Shown piece by piece: positions 29,965 to 53,430 of a stretch of DNA of 64,000 nt. The notes beneath the pieces are model-generated. The model did not search any database. It was not told where the DNA came from and saw nothing but the letters and a program-made list of their open reading frames with translations. Origin of the DNA: Prionace glauca. Its lineage: Eukaryota; Chordata; Chondrichthyes; Carcharhiniformes; Carcharhinidae. The position numbers and the translations under genes were made by a program. Numbering within the stretch: position 1 is the first letter of the stretch; each line of letters opens with the position of its first letter. The stretch spans positions 13,971,071-14,035,070 of the forward strand of contig CM075740.1 in assembly GCA_037974335.1 (NCBI GenBank), given 5' to 3'.

Positions 29965-30291
29965 TCGAGGGCATCATGACAGCTCAGAGGCTATCTCTGT
30001 TGCTGTGCGGACACATGGATTTGGGCCTGTGTCCGTGGGAGTTTGCGCGTTCTCCCCGTGGTTGCGTGGGTTTCCTCCGGGTGCTCCGGTTTCCTCCCAC
30101 ATCCCAAAAATGTGCTTTTAGGCTGATTGATTGGGTAACAAATTGTCCCTATATTGGACCTCCCTGATCCTCACACATTAGGCATAGACTAAAATCATGA
30201 ATAGGTCACTGACCATGGGACGGCGGCGCGGGCTCGTTGGGCCGAAGGGCCTGTTTCCCGTGCTGTGTTGTTCTTTGTTGTTCTTTGTTTA
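29965..30291 (+). mobile_element. Second SINE subfamily copy
   Basis: Body GGGTTTCCTCCGGGTGCTCC then a tail different from the HE1-like copies: GGGCCGAAGGGCCTGTTTCC ending in TGTTCTTTGTTGTTCTTTG. Head decayed. Confidence 0.6.
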
Positions 30292-30884
30292 ATGTTCTGA
30301 GATACGTGGACTTCCATCAGACCTAATCTTGGCCTCTTTTAAGTTGCAGAAACTCTTTCCCTCTGCCTTAAGACCTGTGAACCCCCATTTTGGGTTACCT
30401 GAGTTCCTATAGCTTCCTCTAGCACTTTTCACATCTTCTGACTCAAGCGATTTTGCCTCACTGCTGGAAGTGTTACTGTACAAGATACTGTTAATGCTTT
30501 CAATTCCCTGTTCAGTTCATGCATTCTTCTTTAGTGACTTCCTCTTTTACCCTTTTCTATCTTTGAAAACTTATCTCTCTTTCCAAATTTTAGAGGATTA
30601 ACCGTGTTCTCAGCAATTCTATTTATTTTCGTAGCCTTGTCTTACATTTGCAATAAAGTTTTCCGAACACACACAGTAATACTATCCATCTCACATTTGA
30701 GGGAATCTCTCTATTCCTAAGTAGCTAGATATTTCTTTTATCTCTACAAGGGATAAAACCTTTCAATCCTCAACAGTGCCTCCCACTTCCTCTACTAAAG
30801 CACTTAGATCAAAAGAGAACATTTGTAAACTTCATTAGTTCAGACTCTCAAGAAAGCCTTTTTGCATATTAAAATCAGTTTGAA
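30292..30884. other. No recognised feature
   Basis: No gene or named repeat seen. Confidence 0.4.
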
Positions 30885-31268
30885 TCATACAATCATAAAA
30901 TCATACAGTGCAGAAGAGGCCATTCGGCCCACCAAATCTGCACTGACACATTAGAAACACCTGAACTCCCACCTAATCCCATCTGCCAGCACTTGGCCCA
31001 TAGCCCTGAATATTATAATGTGCCAAGTACTTATCCAGATAAGGATGTGAGGCAACCCACCTCCACCATCCTCCCAGGCAGCACATTCCAGACTGTCACC
31101 ACCCTCTGGGTAAAAATATATTTTCCTCACATCCCCCCTAAATCTCTGGCCCCTCACTTTGAACCTGTGTCCTCTCCTGACTGACTCCTTATCCGCTCTG
31201 TCCATGCTCCTCATAATCTTGTGCACTGGTTTGATAGAACAATGCACTAACCCCACTCTCATTCATTA
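30885..31268 (-). mobile_element. LINE 3' end (CR1-like) with SINE-like tail
   Basis: Plus strand begins AATCATACAATCATAAAATCATACAGTG, a shared tail, then runs into GGCAGCACATTCCAGACTGT and CACCACCCTCTGGGTAAAAA, the reverse of a CR1-like RT C-terminus and 3' region (NLWNSL-type region). The tail is quoted in pieces. Confidence 0.6.
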
Positions 31269-32019
31269 GTGTCATCTGTGGGAATAAATTCCAGACACCA
31301 AGTCCCAAATTTGTTACCCTTCAGTGGGAACAATACCGTCAGGAGCGCCCAGTTTGGTTACAATTCCAGATGAGCATCCCGATTTGTAATGACGGCCTCC
31401 CAGATTAAATTGCTGGATCTGGGCAAGGCCCCTGGATTTATCAACATCTGGCGGAGATACCCCCAAATTGTTACAAACTTGGGTGGGGGTGGATAAATTG
31501 GCAAACTTCTAAAATCAGGCCAATCGTGATAGGGAGTGGGATAGCTTGATCTTGGGTTTGGACATAGCTCAGCACAACATCGAGGGCCAAAACTGAGAGA
31601 CACCTTTGTCTACTGCTGTTCCTGTGTGTTTCATAAAACCAGTTTGTTTTCTCTGAATTTGTGGGCGCATCCATCTGTAAGGAAGCTGAAATCCCCGCTT
31701 TATAATTATCAGAGGTGAACACTGACTGTATTAACTCAAATTTACTTTCTCAAATTCTGTTTTCTCAGCAGCAAGTTCTTGTTGGCTAAAATGAACAATA
31801 TATCTTAAACAATACATTAATACATTCAAAATAATGGCATATGTGTTTTAAAATCATAATCACTTGTTTAAATCTCTTACTGCAATCACATGTGTGTAAA
31901 CTATTCTCTTGTTAGTTTATAAACTTGTTTTAAAACTTACTTCACTTAATGCTGGTAGTTCTGTCAGTATCTTAATGTCTGATGTTTAAAATTCTTACTA
32001 ATATATTAAGGTTCCCACT
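31269..32019. other. No recognised feature
   Basis: No gene or named repeat seen. Confidence 0.4.
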
Positions 32020-32180
32020 TACACCACCTAACCCGCGCACCTTTGGAATGTGGGAGGAAGCCAGAGCACCCGGAGGAAACTCACACAGACACGGTGAGAA
32101 CATGCAGACTCCACACAGGCAGTCATCCAAGGCCAGAATTGAACCTGGGTCCTTGGCACTGTGAGTGCTAACCACTGTGT
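32020..32180 (-). mobile_element. tRNA-derived SINE head, truncated
   Basis: CACCTTTGGAATGTGGGAGG through TGTGAGTGCTAACCACTGTG; the tail half is missing. Minus strand. Confidence 0.75.
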
Positions 32181-32719
32181 ATTTATCTTACATTTTTTCT
32201 TCAGAATCACATGTGGATCTTGGCTGTTCCAGGGTAAGAGATGACAGCCAGCACTCACCAGTGAAGAGGCTTCCCAGTCAAGACAAACCTTTCTCTGCAT
32301 GTGTTTGACTCTGAATTGCGTCACATCCGTGGATTTGGATCAATCGGTTTAACCATTTGAGAGTTTGGGTTTTTCTGCTGCTTTTATTCAATATACCTGC
32401 CAGTCAGCCTGGCAAGGTGCCCAGGGCTGCGCTCCAAGACCGGGTGTGTGGATTGCCCTCCTTCCAGCGCCCGCTTGTCCAGTCTCCACCACCCTTCAGT
32501 TTATGTAGTTACTGAGTGTAATCATCATAAATGTAAGTAAATATGACACTTATGAGCAATGGAATCTGCTGAAATAAAATGAGTGTGCTGTGGAATTGTT
32601 TGTTTCAACCAAGTATGCTGTGATTCTGAAATAGTTGGGAACGACCGCTCAACACTCTCATCCTGATAGTTCACAGTGACAAAAATCCCACTCAGGCCCC
32701 GTCCCCGGAACACCATGTA

Positions 32720-32936
32720 CTTACCCCATTAATCCCTCTAACCTACGCCTCCCAGGACACTAAGGGGAAATTTAACACGACCAGTGCACCTAACTCACAT
32801 ATCCTTGGAAGGTAGGAGCACCCAGAGGAAACTCACACAGACATAGGGAGAACATGCAAACTCCACACAGTGATTCAAGCCAGGAATTGAATCCAGATCC
32901 CGGAGCTGTGAGGCAGCAGTGCTAACCACTTTGTAT
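32720..32936 (-). mobile_element. tRNA-derived SINE, truncated
   Basis: CCTCCCAGGACACTAAGGGG to GTGCTAACCACTTTG, minus strand. The tail end is missing. Confidence 0.75.
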
Positions 32937-33789
32937 TCCAGTACCCATGCTGTAAAGACCAACATTCCATTAGCATTTTGATTTGGGTTATGTACTAGTC
33001 CACTACAGTTTGATGATTTGTGTATATGGACAGTCAAATCTCTTTGTTCCTCTGCAGCTTCTAGCTCCTTGTTACTTATAAACTAATCTGAGTTGATTTT
33101 CTTGGATTCAGGGTGAATGACCTTCTACTTGTTCATCATTGTGCAGTATTCATCATAGTGTTATCATTCGTTTCATTTACCTATGTCCCTTTGAAACTTG
33201 CTGCTTTCACTGGCACCACCTATTGTCCTGTCCGGTCTAAATCTGAGAACGTAATGGCTGGCAATAAAGGGGTTAATTGAATGACTGGGGACTCTAGATG
33301 AAATTTTCTAAAATGGACCAAGAGGCTTTATAAGAGGAGGAATCGCATTTTTTTGTGAACAATTGAAGCATTCATTACATTTGAAAGTGAAATGCATTAC
33401 AGACATCTTTCTCAGAAAGGCAGCCAGAAAGTGACACAGGGATTCTAATATGGACATGTGGTGAGTTGTTATACATTAGAATGAGAATTGCTAGTGCGAG
33501 TTTAAGCATTATTTGCCCAGTTGCTTTTTGACACAAATTTGACACTAATAATTCCAAGTATTTCTGGCACTATCAGTTTATGTCAGTACAAAATATTTTT
33601 CTAGACAATCAATTTGATCAAGAAAATGATTGGTAACAATGTATAATGAATTGGACTCAAGTAGATTACAGATATATTAGTGATGAGATAGTAGATAAAG
33701 GGAAAAATATAGCAACCTGAATGATTGAGATTTGCATCCATCTATTCACTTATCTATATTTGATCCGTCAATTTTCTATCTGTATCTTA
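32937..33789. other. Mostly unrecognised
   Basis: 32937-33240 resembles an old minus-strand CR1 3' part (CAGTCAAATCTCTTTGTTCC); the rest is not named. Confidence 0.35.
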
Positions 33790-33990
33790 CTTAAAAATCT
33801 TATTTTGATATGATTTATTATCATGTGAATTAGTATAGTGAAAAATAATGTTTCTTTTTTCTCCAAAGCATACCGAAAATGGGGAAGGGAAGGAGAGAGT
33901 GCAGAAGGTAGTGTTACAGTCATAGCTAGAGTGTAGAGAAAGATCAACTTATAATGTGAGGTAGGTTCATTCAAAAGATGCTCACTTGTT
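33790..33990 (-). mobile_element. L2-like LINE 3' end
   Basis: TGATTTATTATCATGTGAAT to GTGTAGAGAAAGATCAACTT. This is the reverse complement of the 3' UTR seen downstream of the L2-like ORF at 38790-38950, and matches 54787-54985. Confidence 0.65.
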
Positions 33991-34540
33991 ATCTAAAAAA
34001 TCTATTTCTTGTTCTCATATTTTTTGTCAAGTTTGTTTTATCAACATTTCTGCTTTATAAGTTTCATATTTATGATGGAAACTCCTGTGTAAACTATGGG
34101 TAGCACAGTCTTATCACATTTCCCCATAAATTTCACACAATGTTTTCCGGAAGTTATTCACTAGAAATGAAAATGAGAAGTTTTCTATATCAGTAGGTGA
34201 GGAGGAGGCAATTGATGCTACAAGGTTTTATGTTCAGGTCAGAGATCCAAAACCCACTCCATAATTTTCTTCTGTTTGCAGCATTTCTGCAGTCTATTGC
34301 TCAACAAAACATATTTTGGATTGGACACGATGACCAAGAAATAAAGGGAGACAGATAGTGGTTGAATGGAGCAGGTTATACATCTATAAGAAATTGAGTA
34401 TATTTTAAAGACATATTAAGAAACAAATCTAGGTCTGAATGCAAAAGAGACCTACATTTCCTTTCATTGTAACATCAGCATTAGGTCACCTGGAAAAACC
34501 ATGTACGTGGCAGTGACTATCCATTTGTGCTTTTTCTTAA
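33991..34540. other. No recognised feature
   Basis: AT-rich; no gene or named repeat seen. Confidence 0.4.
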
Positions 34541-34848
34541 GAGTTTAAAGTTTATTTATTGTTGTCAAAAGTAGGCTTACATTAACTCTGCAATGAAGTT
34601 ACTATGAAAATCTCCTAACTGCCACACCCTGGTATCTGTTCAGGTACACAGAGGTAGAATTTAGCATGGCCAATACATCTAACCAGCACGTCTTTTGGAC
34701 TGTGGGAGGAAACCGGAGAACTCGGAAGAAATCCAGGCATGGGAAGAACATGCAAACCCCACACAAATAGTGACCAAAGGCTGGAATTGAACTTGGGTGC
34801 CTGGCACTATGAGGCAGCCGTGCTAACCACTGTGCCATTGTGCCACCC
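34541..34848 (-). mobile_element. tRNA-derived SINE, type 2 tail
   Basis: Starts AGTTTATTTATTGTTGTCAA and AAAGTAGGCTTACATTAACT, a tail different from the HE1-like copies, then the common body and head (GTGCTAACCACTGTGCCATT). Other copies of this type: 52108, 55924, 56976, all minus strand. Confidence 0.8.
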
Positions 34849-35211
34849 TTAGTGGAGAGTTCCACCATCTCTTGACGAAGTTACATCAGAAAACCAAAAA
34901 ATTCTCCTAACATTGTCAGGAACAAAATTACAGTTAAGGTGGGAAAGAATCTGAAGAGCTGCCACAATCGGATATTTAATAGTCTCTGAGTATAAATGGT
35001 GGTTTAACCTGCTCCTGAGTTTCTTTTATGTAAACTTCTATTGGGAGGTCAGGAAAAATTAAAACAATCCAATGTACAAAACAGAATAAAGGTAGCACTT
35101 TATTCAAAGAAACTATACATAGGGTTTAAAAATCAGGATTAAAATAAACGGGCATACATATCTCAGAAGAGATTCAAACCGCTTCAGGTGCTCTGTTGAG
35201 AAGTCAGTGCA
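34849..35211. other. No recognised feature
   Basis: No gene or named repeat seen. Confidence 0.4.
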
Positions 35212-35258
35212 TACTCAATGGGCTGAATGGCCTCCATCTGCACTGTAGGGATTCTATG
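35212..35258 (+). mobile_element. SINE tail fragment, HE1-like
   Basis: Only the tail: ATGGCCTCCATCTGCACTGT and GGGATTCTATG. Confidence 0.6.
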
Positions 35259-36446
35259 CTCAATGCTTAGCTACTCTTCCATTGTCTGTCCCTAACTTTT
35301 AAAAGCACCCATAGAACCAAAGAAAAATTACAGCATGGAAGAGGCCATTCAGCCCATCATGTCAATGCTGCATACTCTTCTCCAATCTCCTGAAAGGGAC
35401 CATAAGGACCTCTATTTGTGTGACCACAAGGTCCAGGTGGAGCATTAAGATCCTGGGGTATAATTCAAAGAACAGCAGAGCTGTTAAGTACCCGACTGGC
35501 ATTCCTCTCTGAATCTTGGATCCAATATTAACACTATGGATTGGAGGGTCCAGTTGGTTTGACAGGTAGTGCAGAGTTTAGAATAATGCCAGCAGTGTGG
35601 GGCTTGATCCCCATCTCAGTAGAGGTAGACTTGGGGTCTGCCTCCTCACTTTGTACCATAGTAAATATCACAGCATAAGCTGTGGATCAGCGACCTGGGA
35701 ATAATCAAGGATGCTACCCAAAGAATATGGGTTTTGAATGAGTTAAAATTGCAAGATCCATCTCCTTGTCTTTTGGGCACATAACATTCAGAATTAGTAA
35801 GTGCAGAATAGTTGCCACCTTCACCTATCTAATAAAATCTAAAATTGTGTGCCAGTTTTCCCTGTTTCTCATTGTTTAATGTTTGCCTGGGGGGTCCACC
35901 ATCTCCCCCCTGAAGTTATAGTGGAAGACCAAGAGATCCTCTATAGAATTTCCAGATGTAGTCATTTTAATACATTTTTTCAGGGCTTCACATTTGTGCT
36001 CCATAATTGCTATTTTCCTCATTGTCCAATTCTCAAACCTTAAATCACTATTTCTTGATTTCCCAATTGTGGAGGAGAAAGAACAGCTACAACAGTAATG
36101 GCAATAATGGCTTTAAAATGGCTGCTCTTGCTGAGAGTCAAGCCTACTGGGAGTTTTGGTTAATTTATGGATTAAAACCGGATGCAGGTCATAAAGAGGC
36201 TCTGGTCTGAGAGCTTCCTATATTGGTCAGATCAGGGAATGTTGTTCACATTAACTAAGACAACGTGAGTCAGATTTATGGCTGCCACATATGGAATATG
36301 CAGTTTGGACTAAGTGTAATGGCTTTGTTGAAAAGTAATTTGTGTTCAAACCACGTGATTGGATTCTAATGACACAGTTGGCTGGATGACAAGAGAATCT
36401 TCCAGAAGCATGTGGAGAATTGTGGATAAGGCACAAGTCCTTCGTT
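35259..36446. other. Mostly unrecognised
   Basis: A SINE-like tail start (GAGGCCATTCAGCCCATCAT) occurs near 35340; the remainder has no gene or named repeat. Confidence 0.4.
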
Positions 36447-36447
36447 T

Positions 36448-38405
36448 GAACATAAGAACATAAGAAATAGGAGCAGGAGTAGGCCATCTGGCCCTTCGAG
36501 CCTGCCCCGCCATTCAATAAGATCATGGCTGATCTGTCGTGGCTCAGCTCCACCTTCCCGCCCTCTCCCCATAACCCTTAATCCCTTCTCTTATCAAAAA
36601 CCCATCAACCCGTTTCTTAAAAGTATTTAGCAAGGCAGCCTCCACCACTTCAACGGGCAGAGAATTCCAGAGATTCACCACCCTTTGAGTGAAGAAGTTC
36701 CTCCTCAACTCTGTTCTAAACCGCCTCCCCTTTACCTTGAGGCTGTGCCCCCTAGTCCTACTGTCTTTTTTGAGCGGGAAGAGTCTCTCCACCTCTATCC
36801 TATCCATCCCATTCATCATCTTATACGTCTCAATGAGATCTCCCCTCATTCTTCTAAACTCTAACGAGTACAAGCCTAGTTTATTCAGCCTCTCCTCATA
36901 GCTCAATCCCCTCAACTCCGATATCAGCCTAGTAAACCTCCTCTGCACTCCCTCCAGGGCCAAAATATCCTTGCGCAGGTGCGGCACCCAAAACTGCACA
37001 CAGTACTCCAGCTGCGGCCTCACCAATGCCCTATACAGCTGCAGCAAGACCTCCCTACTTTTATATTCAATCCCCCTCGCTATGAAGGCCAGCATCCCAT
37101 TCGCCTTCCTGACCACCTGCTGCACCTGCAAGCTGGGTTTTTGCGACTCATGCACAAGGACCCCGAGGTCCCTCTGCACCGTCGCTTGCTGCAGTTTTTC
37201 ACCACGTAAGTAATAGTCCTTCCTACCATTCCTCCTACCAAAGTGGACCACCTCACACTTGCCAACATTAAATTCCATTTGCCATTTCCTGGCCCATTCG
37301 CCCAGCCTATCTAGATTCTTCTGCAGACTCTCCACACCCTCCTCACAATTTGCCTTTCCCCCAATCTTGGTGTCATCAGCAAATTTCGACACCCTGCACT
37401 CGGTTCCCTCCTCCAGATCATCTATATAAATGGTAAATAGCTGAGGCCCCAGCACCGACCCCTGGGGCACCCCACTAGTCACCAACCGCCAATCCGAATA
37501 GCATCCATTGACCCCCCACTCTCTGCCTCCTATTTGACAACCAATCCTCTATCCACGCTAACACCCTACCCCCAACTCCATGTCCCCTGACCTTCTGCAA
37601 TAACCTCTTGTGAGGTACCTTGTCAAACGCCTTCTGAAAATCCAGAAAGACCACATCCACCGGCTCTCCTCTATCCACTGCCCTAGACACATCCTCATAG
37701 AACTCCAGTAAATTTGTCAGACACGACTTCCCTTTAATGAAACCGTGTTGCGTCCGCCCTATCAAGCAATTCCCCTCAAGATGCCTCGCTATTTCCTCCT
37801 TAATGACGGATTCTAACATTTTACCTACCACAGACGTTAAACTAACCGGCCTATAATTCCCCGCCTTTTGCCTGGCACCCTTCTTAAACAACGGCGTAAC
37901 ATTAGCCGTTTTCCAATCTTCCGGCACTTCCCCGGAATCCAGCGACGTCTGGAAAATAACCACCAAGGCATCCACTATCACCTCCGCCATTTCTTTCAGA
38001 ACCCTCGGATGCATTCCATCCGGTCCTGGGGACTTGTCCACAATCAGCCCCTCCAGTCTGTCGAGCACCACCTCTCTAGTAACAGTAATGTCTTTAAGAC
38101 CCTCCATTCCTACCACCTTTCCATCGCTAACACCCGGCAAATTATTCACGTCCTCCTCCGTGAAGACAGAAACAAAAAAGTTATTCAAGACCTTAGCCAT
38201 ATCCCTATCCCCTACCACTAGCTCCCCTTTCTCATCCTCTAAAGGACCAACGTTCACCCTAGCCAGCCTCTTCCTTTTTATATATTTATAAAAACTCTTG
38301 CTATCCTTTTTTATATTAAGTTCTAGCCCAGCCTCATAGCTTCTCCTACCCTCCTTTATCAATTTCTTTGTCAATCTTTGTTGACATTTAAACCTTTCCC
38401 AATCT
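36448..38405 (-). mobile_element. CR1-A LINE, 5'-truncated, long open frames
   Basis: Begins on the plus strand with the reversed CR1 tail (GAACATAAGAACATAAGAAA). Two overlapping minus-strand frames, 37475-38374 (299 codons) and 36544-37485 (313 codons), cover the RT: ANVTPLFKKGARQKAGNYR, KSCLTNLLEF, LDFQKAFDKV, then GSVLGPQLFTIYIDDLEE, KFADDTKIGG and the C-terminus. They are split by a single frame break near 37480, so this copy is close to intact over its length. The endonuclease and ORF1 are missing (5' truncation), as is usual for LINEs. Confidence 0.9.
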
Positions 38406-38950
38406 ATAGCTAAGAAAGCCCACCATGCCTCTACTTTCTCAGAAGACTAAGGAAATTTGGCATTCAGCGACAACTTTCAACAACTTTTACAGATACACCA
38501 TAGAAAGCATTCTTTCTGGTTGTATCACAGCTTGGTATGGCTCCTGCTCTACCCAAGACCACAAGGAACTACAAAAAGTCATGAATGTAGCCCAATCCAT
38601 CAAGCAAACCAGCCTTCCATCCATTGACGCTGTTTACACTTCATGCTTCCTCAGCAAAGCAACCACCATAATTAAGGGTCCCACGCAACCTGAACATTTT
38701 CCTGAAGGTGGAGAAAGATACAAAAGTCTGAGGTCACGTACCAACTCAAGAACTGCTTCTTCCCTGCTGCGGTCAGACTTTTGAATGGACTTACCTTGCA
38801 TTAAGTTGATCTTTCCCTACACCCTATGACTGTAACACTACATTCTGCACTCACCATTCATAGAGAAGGAAACAAGATTGTTTTGTCTGTAGAGCACGAA
38901 AGAAACAATACTTTTCACTGTATGTTAATATATGACAATAAATCAAATCA
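38406..38950 (+). mobile_element. L2-like LINE: RT C-terminus and 3' UTR
   Basis: Open frame to 38784 with FYRYTIESILSGCITAWYGS and SLRSRTNSRTAS, characteristic of the C-terminal part of L2-clade fish LINEs, followed by a 3' UTR ending ATATGACAATAAATCAAATC. Its 5' edge abuts the minus-strand CR1-A element. Confidence 0.75.
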
Positions 38951-39690
38951 TCACAAGATCTTGTACCCTGAAGGATGCTTCAGACAGAGCAAGGTAGATT
39001 TTACATTGAGCATATTTCTTGGCCAAGGTTTTCCTAAACATGGTAGTATCTATTTTCAGTTAAATAGTTTAAGTTGATGCTCAGTTAGAGTTGAAGTTCA
39101 GTAAAGAGTTAATGAGCAACCGTTTATGTTTGAGTTGATGCCAGAAGTGTTAAATAAAGAAATAATTGAATTACTGTCCTTGTTTGTCTCATTAAACTGG
39201 AACTCTTGGAAGGTATTTAACATATATCTGCATAACACAGTACTTGACAGGCTTTTCACTTTGGGTGAACAATGGTTCAATTAGTTCCCTTCCAAGAACT
39301 CTTTTGCACTTGGGTGAATTGGTTCTAACACTAAATAAGTTTCCTTTTAACTCCCATTTACTTCTGCTGAATTAAGGTGTTGCTACAGGAACCCACGTGT
39401 TCCAGCTACGTATTTTCCTCTTTTCAAAACTGGCTGACTTTTGAAATCAAGTTTTACTCTAGTTCACCAAATTGCCTAGCAACTTGCAGTTTCCCAGGCT
39501 GACTTTCAATTGACAGCACTATTTCCAACTCCACCGGGAAGCCAGTGAATGCTCTACTCCACATTCCTCACTGTGGATATATTTACCACAGCCATAAGGT
39601 GCTTGTGTTTCCTCTGGCCAATTCCCTGCTCATTTTGTGATTCTGCTCAGAACAACTCCAGGACTGCTGCTAACAAGCCCAAAATATTTG
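38951..39690. other. No recognised feature
   Basis: No gene or named repeat seen. Confidence 0.4.
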
Positions 39691-39691
39691 A

Positions 39692-40043
39692 ATAGGATAG
39701 AGGTGGAGAGACTCTTCCCGCTCAGAAAGGACAGTAGGACTAGGGGGCACAGCCTCAAGATAAGGGGGGGGGGGGGGGGGGCGCGGTTTAGAACGGAGTT
39801 GAGGAAGAACTTCTTCACTCAAAGGGTGGTGAATCTCTGGAATTCTCTGTCCGTTGAAGTGGTGGAGGCTACCTCGCTAAATATTTTTAAGACACGGGTT
39901 GATGGGTTTTTGACAAGAGAGGGGATTAAGGGTTATGGGGAGAGGGCGGGAAAGTGGAACTGAGCCGCGACAGATCAGCCATGATCTTATTGGGGCAGGC
40001 TCGAAGGGCTAGATGGCCTACTCCTGCTCCTATTTCTTATGTT
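39692..40043 (+). mobile_element. CR1-A LINE 3' end
   Basis: Starts at ATAGGATAGAGGTGGAGAGA and ends TATTTCTTATGTT. Includes a run of 18 G (39764-39781), the longest of the family here. Confidence 0.85.
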
Positions 40044-40189
40044 AAGCCACCAGATATCAAATATTACATCTCACCCGGACACGATCCACCAAAAGAATAT
40101 TCCAGCTCTCCCAAGGGAGCATCTAATCTCCAACAGATTTCAGAGGAATGTTATGGTGAATTAGACACAAAACAAACTATTTGAGGAGG

Positions 40190-40730
40190 CACAAAGCCCC
40201 CTGGTAAACATCTTCTCTATATCTTTTCTAGTGCAATTACATCCTTTCTGTAATGTGGACCAGAACTGTATAAAGTACTCAATTTCAGGCCTAAGTTGAT
40301 ATAATTCCAACATAACCTTCTTGCTCTTATATTTCATGCCTCAGTTAATAAAAGGATTCCATGTGCCATCTTACTACCTTCAGAAATGTGGACATTCATT
40401 TCCCCCACATCAGTAGCCTCCCCTTTATCATGCAAACCTTTGCTTTGTGTGACCTCCCCAAATGCATCACCTTACACTTCTCTGGGTTAAATTCCAATTG
40501 CTACTTTTCTGCCCACCTGACCAGTACATTGATATATTCCTGCAGTTCCCAGGCACCATCCTGTCCACTGCGCAGCTGTTTTTTTTGTGTTGCCTGCAAA
40601 CTGCTTGATCATTCCCCTACGTTTAAACCTAAGACATATCACAAAAAGCAGGGGGCCTAGCACTGAGTGCTGTAGAATCCCCACCGAGTAACAGCCTTCC
40701 AGTCACAAAAAATATCCATTAACAATAATG
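40190..40730 (-). mobile_element. CR1-like LINE, RT C-terminal region, old
   Basis: Reads as the reverse of the CR1 RT region (TTACATCCTTTCTGTAATGT, AAATGCATCACCTTACACTT, CACTGAGTGCTGTAGAATCC). No open frame of note. Old and diverged. Confidence 0.6.
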
Positions 40731-41064
40731 CTTTGTCTCCTGACACTGTGCAATTTTGTGTTAGAGAGTGAAAGGCAATACATCTTGATAGGAAGCATGA
40801 TAGCCAATGTTAAAAAGGGATGGAACAATGGATGTCTCAAGGCTGTTGGCAACAAATCTCTGAAGATGACCAGACAGGTTAACAAGGTGGTTAATAAATC
40901 AAATTGAATCACGAGGCTTTATGAATAAGATACAATATCCGAGGAATTGTGCTAATTCTATACAAGACACAAGCTCTGTGTCAGTTGGATTAGTGTCTCC
41001 AATTCTGGGCAATGAGAAAAAACGGTAAACTACTAAACACAAAAAATTGTGAGCACACAAACTC

Positions 41065-41126
41065 ATTTCTGTAGATAAAATGTTTTATTTGGGTTAGGCT
41101 CTTCACTTATTCACAACTAGCTGGTT
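41065..41126 (-). terminator. RPLP0: RPLP0 3' UTR and polyadenylation signal
   Basis: The 3' UTR is short. An AATAAA hexamer on the minus strand (TTTATT at 41084-41089) lies about 38 bases past the stop codon; cleavage would be near 41065-41070. Confidence 0.7.
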
Positions 41127-51831
<10,705 letters not shown>

Positions 51832-51944
51832 CTTTAAGTGCTTCCAAGGATTGCCACAAACTGGTTTAAAGACAAGATTTTACTGCAGAATAATGAGAAA
51901 AAATACAATGAGGCAAGGAATAACAAGACAACAAAATGCAAAGT

Positions 51945-52060
51945 AAAAATAAAAGCAAAATACTGTGAACGCTGGAATCTGAAATAAAAACAGAAAATGC
52001 TGGATAATCTCAGATCTGACAGCATTTGTGGGGAGAGAATACTTGGAGATTTTTCAAAAC
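51945..52060 (-). repeat. Short dispersed repeat in RPLP0 intron 1
   Basis: GCAAAATACTGTGAACGCTG, AACAGAAAATGCTGGATAAT, GACAGCATTTGTGGGGAGAG: same unit as at 1515 and 26375. Confidence 0.6.
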
Positions 52061-52107
52061 GTAAAGCAATAAGGTACCACCCATTTTCAGGTATAAAGTT
52101 AAAAGTT

Positions 52108-52392
52108 TTAACATTTATTTGGAAGTAGACTTATATTTTACTACAATGAAATTATTGTGAAAATCCCCCAAACACCTCACTTCAGCACCTGTTTGTGTAC
52201 ACTGAGGGAGAATTTAGCATGGCCGACGTACCTAACCTGTCTTTTTCGGACTGTGGGAGAATACTGGAGCGCTCAGTGGAAACCCACGCAGATACAGGGA
52301 GAACATGCAGACTATGCACAGATAGTGCCAGGAATTGAACCTGGGTCCTTGGCACTTTAAGGCAGCAGTGGTTAGCACTGTGCCACCATGCA
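52108..52392 (-). mobile_element. tRNA-derived SINE, type 2 tail
   Basis: TTAACATTTATTTGGAAGTA tail side, GTGGTTAGCACTGTGCCACC head side. RPLP0 intron 1, same strand as the gene. Confidence 0.75.
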
Positions 52393-52769
52393 TGTAAAAG
52401 CTTCAGTCCCTTCAAATAGCAGCAGTTAACATGTATGCCTAGTACACAAGTCAAATTAGCCAAGATATGAAACCCTGTCAAACTCTTTTGGAATGTACAA
52501 GAGAGTGGAAAGATGGAATCAGATTGGGTTGAAGTGCTCCCTTCTGTAGCTTTAACAGCTCGTCAATATTCATAACTTGCCAGTGAACTACCAGTATTCA
52601 TATCCCTTATACCCCAACATTAGTTATCATCTTCAGGCAAATTCCCAAGACTGTTTTCAGCAGATATATCCAGTGAGCCATTAAAGTCAGGAAGGTATCA
52701 CATGTCATTCCTATTCCATCCAGTTAGCTGGACACAGCCAAAATCATCAAATCAAAACAAAAACAATCA

Positions 52770-53430
52770 CCTGTATTTACTTAGCACCTTTTACAACTTC
52801 ACATCCCAAAGCACTTTACAGCCAATGAAGCATTCTCAAGATGTAGTCACTGCTACGTCAGAAAGCACCAGCTAACGCGGACACCGCAAACACTCTCAAT
52901 GAGTCAAAGGGCAAATAATCAGTTGGTTGGGCATAAATATTGGTCTGGGCAAAAAAACCCACCTGATCTTCCTCAATTAGTGACATGGGATGTTTCCATC
53001 CATTTGATAGGACAAATGAAAACCAGGGATTTTAAAATCAGTACTGCTCAGAAGTGCAATGAGATCATACTGAGAAATAAGACTCCAGGGTGAGTGGGTA
53101 GGTGGAGTTGACAGCATTTATAGAAGGTATTTTCCCCTTGTGGGAGAATCTCGACCCACGATGCACAAGATTTCCCATTTAAGATCAACAAGGAGAAATT
53201 TCTCCTGAGCATGATTAATCTTTAGAACTCTCAATCCCAAAGAGCAGTGGAGCCTGAGTTGAAAATATTCAAGGCTGAGAACAAATTTGTGAGCTACATG
53301 GGAATCAAGTGTTACTTGCCGTAAGAGGGGAAAAATCAGGTAGTAAAGTGGAGCACTAATCAAATCAGCCATGATTTTATTGAGTGGTAGAACTGGCATT
53401 AGGAGCAAAATGGCCTCTTGCTGTTACTAT
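52770..53430. repeat. Decayed dispersed repeats
   Basis: 52775-52900 carries a widespread elasmobranch unit (CCCAAAGCACTTTACAGCCA); 53090-53430 resembles an old plus-strand CR1 3' part (AAATCAGCCATGATTTTATT, GGCCTCTTGCTG). Confidence 0.45.
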
